Origin: Nocardioides anomalus
Lineage (GTDB): Bacteria; Actinomycetota; Actinomycetes; Propionibacteriales; Nocardioidaceae
Reading direction: 5' to 3'
DNA: 64,000 bases
NCBI RefSeq assembly: GCF_011046535.1
Contig: NZ_CP049257.1
Span: 2,108,001-2,172,000, forward strand
Shown: in pieces, positions 1 through 13,482 of the stretch
Position numbering within the stretch: the first letter of the stretch is position 1
Layout: the number at the start of each line of letters is the position of its first letter
Made by a program: the position numbers and the translations under genes
The notes under the pieces: generated by a model
Databases searched by the model: none
What the model saw: the letters and a program-made list of their open reading frames with translations, nothing else
Told to the model about the DNA's origin: nothing

Positions 1-2
1 AC

Positions 3-1301
3 CCGATCGGCTACCTGGTGGCCGGCCTGAGCCGGCTCGCACAGACCGACGTGCTGGACCGGCTCGGCCTGCGCAAGCAGGCGGAGCAGGCGGTCTTCAC
101 CGTGACCCGGACCGGATTCGGCACCGTGACCCGGGCCAGCCGGACCTTCACCCGCAGCGGCTCGCGCGGCCGGGACGGCGTCCGGGCACCGTCGACCAGG
201 GCCAGCGGGCAGTTCGACCTCACGCCGACCGAGGACGAGCAGCTGCTGGTCGACGTGGTGACGGAGTTCGCCACCGAGGTGGTGCGCCCGGCCGCGACCG
301 AGGCCGACGAGGCCTGCGCGGCGCCGCAGGAGCTGCTGGAGGCGAGCCTGGAGATCGGGCTGCCCATCCTGGGCCTCCCCGAGACGCTGGGGGGCGTCGC
401 GGAGGAGCGCTCGGCGATGGCGGGGACCCTGGTGGCCGAGGCCCTCGCCCGCGGGGACCTGGGGCTCGCCGTCGCCGCGCTCGCCCCCGGTTCGGTGGCC
501 ACGGCCATCGGGCTGTGGGGCACCGACGAGCAGCAGCAGACCTACCTCCCCGCGTTCACGGGCGAGGACGTCCCCGCCGCCGCCCTGGCGCTGACCGAGC
601 CGCAGGTCCTCTTCGACGTGCTCTCGCCCGCGACCACCGCGGTCCGCGACGGCGACGGCTTCGTCCTCGACGGCGTGAAGTCGCTGGTCCCGCGCGGGGC
701 CGACGCCGAGCTGTTCGTGGTCGGCGCGCTCCTGGACGGCGCGCCGGTGCTCTTCCTGGTCGAGTCCTCCACCGACGGGCTCACCGTCGCGGGCGACCCG
801 GCCATGGGCGTGCGGGCGGCCTCGCTGACCAGGCTGACGCTGGACGGCGTCCGGGTCGGGCCGGACGCGGTCCTCGGGGCGACCGACGGCTCGACGTACA
901 CCGAGTGCGTGCGCCTGTCCCGGCTGGCCTGGTGCGCGCTCGCGGTCGGGACCGGCCAGGCCGTGCTCGACTACGTCACGCCGTACGTCAAGGAGCGCGA
1001 GGCGTTCGGGGAGCCGGTCGCGCACCGCCAGTCGGTGGCGTTCATGGTGGCCAACATCGCCATCGAGCTGCAGGCCATGCGGCTGCTGACCTGGAAGGCG
1101 GCCGCCCGGGCCGCGGCCGGGAAGGACTTCTCCCGCGAGGTCGCGCTGGCCCGGCAGGCCTGCAAGGAGCACGGGATGCGGATCGGCCTCGACGGCGTGC
1201 AGCTGCTCGGAGGCCACGGGTTCGTCAAGGAGCACCCGGTGGAGCGGTGGTACCGCGACCTCCGGGCCGTCGGAGTCATGGAAGGCGCGGTGCTGGTCTG
1301 A
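3..1301 (+). CDS. acyl-CoA dehydrogenase family protein (5' partial)
   Basis: Flavin-dependent alpha,beta-dehydrogenation of an acyl-CoA, as in beta-oxidation or sterol-like side-chain degradation. About 432 residues are visible and the frame is open to the window edge, so a few N-terminal codons are probably missing; a GTG at 18 is possible but falls inside plausible coding sequence. An N-terminal extension of about 65 residues (a basic helix, then a linker) precedes the ACAD N-domain, which starts near the FDLTPTEDEQ segment. The C-terminal alpha domain has the Q-LLGGHGF and RWYRDLRA segments. The Glu in the final MEG triplet sits where the catalytic base usually lies, but the protein ends only five residues later. 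It overlaps the next ACAD by 1 nt, so the two are probably co-translated and may form a heteromeric enzyme. Confidence 0.85.
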   Translation, partial: PIGYLVAGLSRLAQTDVLDRLGLRKQAEQAVFTVTRTGFGTVTRASRTFTRSGSRGRDGVRAPSTRASGQFDLTPTEDEQLLVDVVTEFATEVVRPAATEADEACAAPQELLEASLEIGLPILGLPETLGGVAEERSAMAGTLVAEALARGDLGLAVAALAPGSVATAIGLWGTDEQQQTYLPAFTGEDVPAAALALTEPQVLFDVLSPATTAVRDGDGFVLDGVKSLVPRGADAELFVVGALLDGAPVLFLVESSTDGLTVAGDPAMGVRAASLTRLTLDGVRVGPDAVLGATDGSTYTECVRLSRLAWCALAVGTGQAVLDYVTPYVKEREAFGEPVAHRQSVAFMVANIAIELQAMRLLTWKAAARAAAGKDFSREVALARQACKEHGMRIGLDGVQLLGGHGFVKEHPVERWYRDLRAVGVMEGAVLV

Positions 1302-2515
1302 TGCCCATCAACCTGGACGACCCGAAGAAGTTCAAGACGCTGGTGGGCCAGGCCCACCAGGTCGCGATGAACATGCTGCGCCCGATCAGCCGCAAGTACG
1401 ACCTCGCCGAGCACGAGTACCCCAAGGAGCTCGACATGCTCGCGGCGATGATCGACGGGCTCGCCGAGTCCGGCGCCTCGGAGGGTGCGGGCGCGGCCGG
1501 CGTCCGCCGCGGCTCGTCGGCCGAGGACGCCGGCAACAAGAACGGCACCAACCTGGCCTCGGTCATGTCCATCCAGGAGATGTGCTGGGGCGACGTCGGC
1601 CTGCTGCTCTCCATGCCGCGCCAGGGCCTGGGCAACTCGGCCATCGCCAGCGTGGCCGACGACGAGCAGCTCGAGCGCTTCGACGGCGTGTGGGCCGGCA
1701 TGGCCATCACCGAGCCCGGCACCGGCTCGGACTCGGCCAACATCAAGACCACCGCCGTCCTCGACGGCGACGAGTACGTCCTCAACGGCGAGAAGATCTA
1801 CGTCACCTCCGGCGACCGCGCCGACCACATCGTGGTCTGGGCGACCCTCGACCGCTCGCTCGGCCGGGCCGCGATCAAGTCGTTCGTCGTGCCCAAGGGC
1901 ACGCCGGGGATGCGCGTGGACCGGCTCGAGCACAAGCTCGGCATCCGCGCCTCGGACACCGCGACGATCATCTTCGAGGACTGCCGCGTGCCTGCCGCCA
2001 ACCTGCTGGGCTCGCCCGAGGTCGACCCCAAGCAGGGGTTCGCCGGCGCCATGGCCACCTTCGACAACACCCGCCCGCTGGTCGCCTCGATGGCCGTCGG
2101 CTGCGCCTCGGCGGCCCTGGACCTGACCCGCGAGCTGCTGGCCTCGGCCGGCGTGGAGGTCGACCACGACCGGCCGGCGTACGCCCAGTCCGCGGCCGCC
2201 GCCAAGTTCCTCCAGCTCGAGTCCGACCTCGAGGGCGCGCGGCTGCTCATGCTGCAGGCCGCCTGGATGGCCGACAACCGCCAGCCCAACTCGCTCGAGG
2301 CGTCGATGGCCAAGGCCAAGGCCGGCCGGGTCGGCTCCGACGTCACGCTGTCGTGCGTCGAGCTGTGCGGTGCTGTCGGCTACAGCGAGGGCGAGCTGCT
2401 GGAGAAGTGGGCCCGCGACTCCAAGATCCTCGACATCTTCGAGGGCACGCAGCAGATCCAGCAGCTCATCGTGGCGCGCCGGGTGCTCGGGCTGTCCAGT
2501 GCCGAGCTGAAGTAG
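1301..2515 (+). CDS. acyl-CoA dehydrogenase
   Basis: A 404-residue FAD-dependent acyl-CoA dehydrogenase, the usual family length. Visible motifs are the middle-domain flavin contact MAITEPGTGSDSANI near residues 126-140, VLNGEKIYVTSG, and the C-terminal catalytic-base region ILDIFEGTQQIQ, with Glu in FEGT. The ATG start shares its A with the TGA of the upstream ACAD. The tight pairing of two different ACADs resembles actinobacterial FadE pairs that form alpha2beta2 enzymes; this is inference from family knowledge. The substrate is not readable from the sequence. Confidence 0.9.
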   Translation: MPINLDDPKKFKTLVGQAHQVAMNMLRPISRKYDLAEHEYPKELDMLAAMIDGLAESGASEGAGAAGVRRGSSAEDAGNKNGTNLASVMSIQEMCWGDVGLLLSMPRQGLGNSAIASVADDEQLERFDGVWAGMAITEPGTGSDSANIKTTAVLDGDEYVLNGEKIYVTSGDRADHIVVWATLDRSLGRAAIKSFVVPKGTPGMRVDRLEHKLGIRASDTATIIFEDCRVPAANLLGSPEVDPKQGFAGAMATFDNTRPLVASMAVGCASAALDLTRELLASAGVEVDHDRPAYAQSAAAAKFLQLESDLEGARLLMLQAAWMADNRQPNSLEASMAKAKAGRVGSDVTLSCVELCGAVGYSEGELLEKWARDSKILDIFEGTQQIQQLIVARRVLGLSSAELK

Positions 2516-2539
2516 GGGCCGACGGGCACACTGGTGGGG

Positions 2540-2980
2540 ATGGACAACCCCTACCTCGGCCTGCGGGACAGCTTCCTGTCGTTGGCGCACGACCCCGATG
2601 CGCCGTACCTGCGGGCCGCGGCGCTCGAGGTCGGCTTCGGCGGCGGTACGGCGACCGTGGCGGCGATCTTCGACGGCAGCACCAGCATCTACTTCAGCGG
2701 GGGCCGTGGCCGGATCGGCTGCGGCGACCACGCGACGGTGCGGCGCGCGGCCGAGGCGTTCCGCGACCTGGTCCAGCTGCACCTGCACCTGCTGGTGCCG
2801 GTCGGCACCGTCCCGGTCCCGGGTGACGAGCAGGTGAACCTGGTCGCGGTCACCGCCGACGGACCGCTCGTGCTGCGCCTCGACGAGACCGCGCTGGCCC
2901 CCGACACCCCGGCCTGGACGCTGTACGCCGCCGGTCAGGAGGTCATCGCCCAGATCCGCCGGCTCGACGAGGCCGCCTGA
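2540..2980 (+). CDS. hypothetical protein
   Basis: A 146-residue soluble protein of unrecognised family. The ATG at 2540 is preferred over a GTG at 2534 because a CACACT box ends 7 nt before it, matching the leaderless promoter pattern seen at many gene heads in this window. The middle contains a glycine-rich segment (GFGGGTATVAAIFDGSTSIY) followed by SGGRGRIGCGDH, and the C-terminus is helical. No signal peptide or membrane segment is visible. It is separated from the ACAD pair by 24 nt and ends 2 nt before the stop of the convergent kinase/oxidoreductase gene. Confidence 0.7.
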   Translation: MDNPYLGLRDSFLSLAHDPDAPYLRAAALEVGFGGGTATVAAIFDGSTSIYFSGGRGRIGCGDHATVRRAAEAFRDLVQLHLHLLVPVGTVPVPGDEQVNLVAVTADGPLVLRLDETALAPDTPAWTLYAAGQEVIAQIRRLDEAA

Positions 2981-2982
2981 GC

Positions 2983-4392
2983 TCAGCGCAGCAGCGGGGC
3001 CAGCCGCTCGACGTCCTCGGGCCGCTCGAGGTCGGCCAGGCCGAGGAAGACCGTGTCCACCCCCAGCTCGGCGAGGCCGGCCCACCGGTCGCGGTGCTCG
3101 GCCGCGCTGCCGGCGTGCGTGCGCTCGGCGTACGCCGCCGCGGAGGTCCGCCCGCGCAGCCGCTCGACCCGCGCCCACGCGTCCTCGCGGTCGGTGCCGA
3201 CCGTCGGAAGGTCCAGGACCGTGAGGCGCACGGTCTCCGAGTGCCGGCGCAGGGCGGCGACGTACCCGTCCAGGGCCGGCCGCGCCGACGGCACGTTGGC
3301 GGCGTCGCCGAGGGTGGCCGCGATCCGCAGCGTGCGCGCGCCGGTGCCGCCGACCACGACCGGGAGCGGGCCGACCGGACGCGGATAGCTCGTGGTCTCG
3401 GGCAGCTCGGCCGCGGGCTTGGTGCCGGGCGCCCACAGCGCCCGCATGGTGGCGATGCCGCGCTCGAGGTCGTCCAGGCGCTGCCGGGGCGGCGGGAACG
3501 ACAGGCCGTACGCCGCGTGCTCGCGCTCGAACCACCCCGCGCCGACGCCGACGAAGGCCCGCCCACCGGTGAGGACGTCGAGGGTCGCGGCGGCCTTGGC
3601 GGTGATGCCCGGAGCGCGGAAGGTCACCGGCGTGACCAGGGTGCCGAGCTCGAGGCCCAGGTCCAGGCCGGCCACGGCCCCGAGCGTCACCCAGGGCTCG
3701 GGGATCGGCGCCCAGGCCCGGTCGACCTGCGGGATCTGGATCAGGTGGTCCATCACCGACAGTCCCGCGAAGCCGGCCGCCGCGGCCGCGCGGGCCACGC
3801 CGGTGAGCCAGGCCAGCGGCTCCTCGCCCCACGGGAACCGGCTGACCTGGAGCACCACGGCCAGGCCCTGCGAGGTGCGGCGGTCCGCTCGCGCCACCGC
3901 AGGCGCCGGTGCGGTCGGCGCGGGCGCCTCGGCGGTGACCGTCGCCACGACGTCCCAGCCCTCGAGGGCCAGGTGCGGCACCAGCGCACGGTGCCGCGCC
4001 AGCTGGGCGGCCAGCACCGGCGCGGGCACCGGCCGGTCGCGCGCCGCGTTGCGACGGCGGCACTCCGCGGCCGGCGTGTCGAGGACCACGAGCACGGCCG
4101 GCAGCCCGGCCTCCCGGGCGCGCGCGAGCCAGCCGCGCCGCCGCGCCTCGTCGGTGCCCAGCGTGTCCACGACCGTGGTCAAGCCGCGACCGGTGCGGGC
4201 CGCCACCACCCGCTCGAGCAGGTCGAACGCGTCCGCGCTGGCGTCCAGGTCGTGCGGACCGCTGCCCACGACCCCGCGCAGGGCGTCTGAGGACACGATC
4301 TCCTCGCCCCGGTAGCGCGCGGCGGCCCACGTCGACTTCCCGGAGCCCGACGGCCCCACCAGGACGACGAGCGCCGGGTCGGGGAGGGTCAC
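2983..4392 (-). CDS. P-loop kinase / F420-type LLM oxidoreductase fusion
   Basis: A 469-residue two-domain protein. Residues 1 to about 165 form a small P-loop kinase of the AAA_33/polynucleotide-kinase type, with Walker A GPSGSGKST at residues 13-21, a following EEIVSSDALR segment and a TVVDTLGTD strand. After an Ala/Pro linker, residues of about 180-469 form a luciferase-like monooxygenase fold of the class that usually binds F420 or FMN, with the segments LSVMDHLIQIPQV, LGTLVTPVTFRAPG and FVGVGAGWFEREH. The GTG start is supported by a CAGACT box ending 7 nt upstream. The kinase substrate and the oxidoreductase substrate are both unknown. The reading frame is continuous, so the fusion is real in this sequence. 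Confidence 0.85.
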   Translation of the reverse strand: MTLPDPALVVLVGPSGSGKSTWAAARYRGEEIVSSDALRGVVGSGPHDLDASADAFDLLERVVAARTGRGLTTVVDTLGTDEARRRGWLARAREAGLPAVLVVLDTPAAECRRRNAARDRPVPAPVLAAQLARHRALVPHLALEGWDVVATVTAEAPAPTAPAPAVARADRRTSQGLAVVLQVSRFPWGEEPLAWLTGVARAAAAAGFAGLSVMDHLIQIPQVDRAWAPIPEPWVTLGAVAGLDLGLELGTLVTPVTFRAPGITAKAAATLDVLTGGRAFVGVGAGWFEREHAAYGLSFPPPRQRLDDLERGIATMRALWAPGTKPAAELPETTSYPRPVGPLPVVVGGTGARTLRIAATLGDAANVPSARPALDGYVAALRRHSETVRLTVLDLPTVGTDREDAWARVERLRGRTSAAAYAERTHAGSAAEHRDRWAGLAELGVDTVFLGLADLERPEDVERLAPLLR

Positions 4393-4399
4393 GCGCCCG

Positions 4400-4405
4400 A
4401 GTCTG
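4400..4405 (-). promoter_or_regulatory. putative -10 box, kinase/LLM gene
   Basis: CAGACT on the minus strand ends 7 nt before the GTG at 4392. It fits the leaderless pattern of this window, with A at position 2 and T at position 6. Confidence 0.4.
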
Positions 4406-4654
4406 TCAGGGCTCGTCGGTGCTCGGACCGGCCCCGGCGGTGACCTCGGCCGGTCGCAGCATCCGCCACGGCGACGGCTCGCTCGCGGTGGACTGCGCGT
4501 CAGGCGGGTCGCCCTGGGTCCACCACAGGGCGAGGTAGGCGTAGCCGTCCCAGAGGACGCGGTCGTCCTTGAGGTAGGCGCGCTCGGGGTGCCACGCCGG
4601 GTAGGTGCCGGCCGCGACGGTCGGCGTGGGCTCCGGTGTCTCGCCCGGCAGCAC
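4406..4654 (-). pseudogene. CBM5/12-like (chitin-binding) domain, probable gene remnant
   Basis: The reading frame from 4735 down to 4406 encodes a carbohydrate-binding module of the CBM5/12 type. The signature is an AWHPERAYLKDDRV segment, then WDGYAYLALWWTQGDPP, which carries the exposed aromatic residues of chitin-binding modules. The only ordinary start is a GTG at 4654 (82 residues), yet the frame continues convincingly upstream (AESAAAWRLIGP, resembling the end of another such module, compare ASEPSPWRMLRP downstream) to an in-frame TGA at 4736-4738. This looks like the C-terminal end of a chitinase-like protein or lipoprotein that lost its N-terminus. It could still be expressed as a short protein. 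Confidence 0.5.
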
Positions 4655-4745
4655 GGGGCCGATCAGCCGCCACGCGGCCGCGGACTCCGCGCCTCGACCG
4701 CGATCTGCGTCGTCCTGCCGACCGCAGGCGCCGGCTCACGCGCCG

Positions 4746-4778
4746 CTGAGCCACCGGCCGGAGGACCCGGCGGCTCAG
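4746..4778 (-). terminator. hairpin terminator after the lysine-rich protein gene
   Basis: An inverted repeat with 7-bp arms, CTGAGCC and GGCTCAG, and additional inner GC pairing lies 13 nt after the stop of the lysine-rich protein gene. There is no U-tract, which is common for actinobacterial terminators. Confidence 0.55.
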
Positions 4779-4791
4779 CGCAGGAAGCCGG

Positions 4792-5607
4792 TCAGCCCTT
4801 GTCGGGGTCGGCGGCGGCTGCGCCGGTCTCGGCCTCGGCCTTGATCGAGGCGGTCAGTGACGGGTCGAGCAGGGGCGCGGTGCCGGGCTGCTGGAGGTCG
4901 GTCTCGGCGGTGTCCGGGTTGGTGCCCAGGTCCGCGCCGGTGGTGCCGACCGGCGTCTCGACGGTGTTGTCCTCGACGGCGGCCAGGGACGCCGCGCTCT
5001 TCGCGCTCTTCTTGGCCGCGGCCTTCTTCGCAGCCGCCTTGGCCGGGGCGGTGACCGCGGCCTTCTTGCTCGGCGCCTTCTTCAGCGGCGCCTTCTTGGC
5101 CGCTGCCTTCTTCGCCGGGGCCTTCTTGGCCACCGGCGCGGGCTCGGCCGGGGCCGGCGCGGGTGCCGGGGCCTTCGTGGCGGGCGCCTTCTTGGCCGGC
5201 GCCTTCTTCGCGACCGGCGCGGGCGCAGCCGGCGCCTTCCTCGCCGCCGGGGCCGGCACCGCGGCCTTCGTGGCCGGGGCCTTCGCGGGGGCCTTCTTCG
5301 CGGGCGCCTTCTTGGCCGCCAACTGGACCGGGTCGCCGTGCGGGCGCGTCGGCTCGGGCTGCGGCTGGGCGACGGGAGCCGGGGGAGCGGGAGCCTGCTG
5401 AGCCGCCTTCTGCGGGGCCTTCTTGGCGCTGCGCCGACGACCGGGCAGCTTGTCGGTGACGGCTCCGGCGACGGTCAGGGCCTGCCCGACGGCGCTCTCG
5501 ACGACCTTCTGGCCGGTGCCGACCGGCTTCTTCACGGTCTCCGTCGCGACGGCGACGGCGACGTCGGCGACGTCCTTGAGCTTGCCGAGCGGGTTCTTGC
5601 GGGCCAC
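4792..5607 (-). CDS. lysine/alanine/proline-rich histone H1-like protein
   Basis: A 271-residue protein. Residues 1 to about 60 look helical (NPLGKLKDVADVAVAVATET onward). Residues of about 65-215 are an extended low-complexity array of KKAPA, KKAPAKK and AKKAA units typical of eukaryotic H1 tails and of actinobacterial Hup/Lsr2-associated basic proteins. The C-terminal 60 residues are acidic and lysine-free. The GTG at 5607 is chosen because AGGA lies 8 nt upstream; a farther GTG at 5652 lacks such a site. A role in nucleoid binding is inferred from composition only. No signal peptide or membrane segment is visible. Confidence 0.75.
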   Translation of the reverse strand: MARKNPLGKLKDVADVAVAVATETVKKPVGTGQKVVESAVGQALTVAGAVTDKLPGRRRSAKKAPQKAAQQAPAPPAPVAQPQPEPTRPHGDPVQLAAKKAPAKKAPAKAPATKAAVPAPAARKAPAAPAPVAKKAPAKKAPATKAPAPAPAPAEPAPVAKKAPAKKAAAKKAPLKKAPSKKAAVTAPAKAAAKKAAAKKSAKSAASLAAVEDNTVETPVGTTGADLGTNPDTAETDLQQPGTAPLLDPSLTASIKAEAETGAAAADPDKG

Positions 5608-5698
5608 GGGGTGTCCTTCCGGTCCGAGGAGCAGCGGTTTCGAGTCAACCACGGGGGTTGTACCCGCCAGTAGCCACGTCCAGCGCGTGACGTGGGCC

Positions 5699-5989
5699 TC
5701 AGGAGACGGTGCGGAAGGGGTCGTGCTCGGCCAGGATCTTGTCCACCCGGGCCTGGTCGAGGCGGGTGACCACGGCCTGCGACTCCTGGGCGTCGCGGAT
5801 GCACTTGGCCAGCGTGAAGGCCGAGGTCGTGAGGTAGAGGGTGCCGAGTCCCAGGAACGCCCGGACCCAGGGGCCGACGGGCAGGTAGAGGATCGCGAAG
5901 CACATGGCCAGCAGGGCGACGGCGAAGGAGATGCCGGCCTGGGCGAAGAACGCGGAGGTGTTGCGGCTGCTGTTCGGGTTCGAGGTCAT
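5699..5989 (-). CDS. YiaA/YiaB-like two-helix membrane protein
   Basis: A 96-residue inner membrane protein. The first 16 residues are polar, two hydrophobic helices follow (AGISFAVALLAMCFAILYL and WVRAFLGLGTLYLTTSAFTLA), and the C-terminus is charged and cytoplasmic (KCIRDAQESQAVVTRLDQAR). The arrangement matches the YiaAB two-helix domain; its function is unknown. The start at 5989 (MTSNPN) is preferred over an in-frame upstream codon because the upstream residues are atypical. It is transcribed divergently from the DUF2252 gene. Confidence 0.75.
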   Translation of the reverse strand: MTSNPNSSRNTSAFFAQAGISFAVALLAMCFAILYLPVGPWVRAFLGLGTLYLTTSAFTLAKCIRDAQESQAVVTRLDQARVDKILAEHDPFRTVS

Positions 5990-6070
5990 GGGAGGAGCCT
6001 GGCCGCGCTCGGGTGCCGGGCGCACCGGCCGGCGTACCCGGTCCGGTCTGCGTACGGGTACTCATCTGGG

Positions 6071-7383
6071 GTGACCAGCAAGAGGGAGCGGGACCGCACC
6101 GACCTCATCGTGACCACGCTCGAGGACGCGTTCGCGCCCCTGATGGCGGCGGACCCGGTGGCCTTCCGCGGGAAGTTCCGCACCATGTCGGCCGATCCGC
6201 ACGCGTTCTACCGCGGCACGGCGTGCCTGTTCTACGCCGACGTCACCGCCGCCGAGGACCCGTACGTCGACGAGCGCAGCGGCCGGATCTGGGTGCACGG
6301 CGACCTGCACGTGGAGAACTTCGGGACCTACCTCAACTCCGACGGGCTGCTGGTCTTCGACGTCAACGACTTCGACGAGGCCTACCTCGGGCACTTCACC
6401 TGGGACCTGCAGCGGTTCGCGGCGTCGCTGGCCCTCGTCGGCTGGCAGAAGGCGCTGCCGGAGGACGACGTGCGCCGGCTGGTCGCCCGCTTTCTCCGCG
6501 CGTACCTCAGCCAGGTCGACGAGTACGAGGGCAGCGCGGACGACGACTTCGCGCTGCACCTGGACAACACCGACGGACCGGTCCACGAGGCCCTGGTGGT
6601 GGCGCGCACGATGCGCCGCTCGGACCTGCTGGAGGAGGCCACGGTGCGCGACGGCGGCGAGCGGCGCTTGGTCGAGGACGCCACCACGCGGCGGTTGGGG
6701 AAGCAGGAGCGCCGGCGGGTCGAGGCCGCCTACGCCTCGTACCTCGAGACGATCCCCGCCCACAAGCGGTGGTCGCGCTCGCTCTTCTACGAGCTGCTCG
6801 ACGTGTGCGGCAAGAGCGGCTTCGGCATCGGCTCGGCCGGGCTGCCGGCGTACAACCTGCTCATCGAGGGCAACAGCCAGGCGCTGGACAACGACGTGCT
6901 GCTGTCCATGAAGCAGGCCAACGTGCCGGCGATCTCGCGGTTCGTGGACTCCGAGGCCGTCGAGTCGTACTTCGACCACGAGGGCCACCGCACCGTGGTC
7001 AGCCAGCGCGCGCTGCAGAAGCACACCGACCCGCTGCTCGGGCACACCGAGCTGGACGGGGTGGGCTACGTCGTGGCCGAGGTCTCGCCGTACGAGGTGG
7101 ACCTGGACTGGTCGAACCTCACCGAGCCCGACGAGATCGCCGCCGTCGTCGACCTGCTCGGCCGGGCCACGGCCAAGATCCACTGCGCCTCCGACGAGGA
7201 CAGCGACGAGGACCTGGTCGACTTCCAGGTCGAGAGCGCGATCCGGGAGTCGCTGCACCGGCGCCGCAAGGAGTTCACCGGCTGGGTCACCGACTTCGCC
7301 CTGGAGTACGCCGGGCGCGTGCGCGCCGACCACGCCCTCTTCGTCGACGCGTTCCGGGCCGGGCGGATCGGGGTCTCCGCCAC

Positions 7384-7387
<4 letters not shown>
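6071..7387 (+). CDS. DUF2252 family protein
   Basis: A 438-residue protein with the DUF2252 fold, which resembles aminoglycoside-phosphotransferase or protein-kinase-like enzymes. Motifs include FRGKFRTMSADPHAFYRGT near residues 34-52, GRIWVHGDLHVENFGTY near 75 (the HGDLHxxN catalytic-loop-like segment) and FDVNDFDEAYLGHFTWDL near 95-115. The length is normal for the family. The biological substrate is unknown. The GTG at 6071 is the first codon of the conserved part. The stop codon shares the palindrome CTAG with the stop of convergent galK. Confidence 0.85.
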
Positions 7388-10001
<2,614 letters not shown>

Positions 10002-10577
10002 TCAGCGGCTGCTGCGCTCGCGGCGCCCGCGCACGATCCCGACGAACGCCTGCGGCAGCTCGCCGTCGTTCTCGACCAGCCAGGCCAACCCGACGGCGGT
10101 CGTGGGCAGGTCGGTGACCACGCGGTAGGTCGCGTCGCGCCGGTGGTGGAGCCGGGCCAGGGACATCGGCACGATGGCCACGCCGGTGCCGGCGGCGACG
10201 GTCTCGACCGCGTCCTGCTCCGACATGGGCGGCCAGGGCAGCTGCTCGGCCGTCGGCCGCCAACCCGAGCGCTCGGGCCGCACCAGCTGCTCGTCGGCCA
10301 GGTCCTCGGTCGTCAGCTCGTCGGCCAGGGTGAGCAGGTGCTCGGTGCTCATCACCGCGACCGGCAGCTCGTCGTACAGGTGGACCAGGTGCAGGCCCTC
10401 GCGGTCGACCGGGAGCCGGACGATGGCCATGTCGACCGCACCGGCCCGCAGCACCCGCTCCTGGTCGGCCTCGCTGACCGGCACCAGCTCGATGGGCTCG
10501 CGGCGACGTCCGCGCCAGGTCTCCACCCAGCGGTCCGGCATCGCGCCGGTGACGAAGCCGATCCGGAACGGGGTCAC
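10002..10577 (-). CDS. LysR-type effector-binding domain protein lacking HTH
   Basis: A 191-residue protein that starts directly in the first strand of a LysR substrate-binding domain (FRIGFVTGAMPDRWVETW). It continues through the two periplasmic-binding-protein-like lobes, including AVETVAAGTGVAIVPMSLAR near residue 130. The winged-helix DNA-binding domain of full LysR regulators (about 85 residues) is absent, and there is no upstream coding sequence for it. It may act as a ligand sensor or as a partner of another protein. A GACACT box 6 nt before the GTG supports this start. Confidence 0.8.
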   Translation of the reverse strand: MTPFRIGFVTGAMPDRWVETWRGRRREPIELVPVSEADQERVLRAGAVDMAIVRLPVDREGLHLVHLYDELPVAVMSTEHLLTLADELTTEDLADEQLVRPERSGWRPTAEQLPWPPMSEQDAVETVAAGTGVAIVPMSLARLHHRRDATYRVVTDLPTTAVGLAWLVENDGELPQAFVGIVRGRRERSSR

Positions 10578-10583
10578 GACACC

Positions 10584-10589
10584 AGTGTC
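10584..10589 (-). promoter_or_regulatory. putative -10 box, LysR-domain gene
   Basis: GACACT on the minus strand ends 6 nt before the GTG at 10577. It overlaps the left arm of the katG terminator hairpin. Confidence 0.35.
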
Positions 10590-10617
10590 CGCCGCCGGCC
10601 GGAGCCGACGGCGGACA
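10586..10617 (-). terminator. hairpin terminator after katG
   Basis: Perfect 9-bp arms TGTCCGCCG and CGGCGGACA flank a 14-nt loop, 28 nt downstream of the katG stop codon. It would end the furA-katG transcript. Confidence 0.6.
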
Positions 10618-10644
10618 GGTGGTCGTGCGGGTGGTGCGAGTCGC

Positions 10645-13387
<2,743 letters not shown>

Positions 13388-13394
13388 GTCCTGC

Positions 13395-13424
13395 ACTCAA
13401 CCGCATTTCCTTGAACGGTTCAAG
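13395..13424 (-). promoter_or_regulatory. furA promoter with Fur-type operator
   Basis: The palindrome CTTGAACGGTTCAAG (13410-13424, 7-bp arms with a 1-bp centre) contains the -35 hexamer TTGAAC on the minus strand. The -10 is TTGAGT (13395-13400) after a 17-bp spacer. A repressor bound to the palindrome would block furA-katG transcription, so autoregulation by FurA is inferred. Confidence 0.65.
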
Positions 13425-13482
13425 ACTTCGCGCGGCGCGTCCGACTCCGTCCGCGATGGATGCACAGGTGTGGACGTTCCGC

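Noticed and set aside
971..4330. Very long minus-strand open frame of 1119 codons
   Set aside because: It runs antisense to two acyl-CoA dehydrogenases and partly over the kinase/LLM gene in another frame. The translation is Gly/Ala/Arg-rich shadow sequence caused by high GC, without motifs.
4792..5607. Lysine-rich region as a non-coding simple repeat or CRISPR-like array
   Set aside because: The repeats are degenerate at the DNA level but consistent at the protein level (KKAPA units), there are no spacers, and the frame is open with a good ribosome-binding site.
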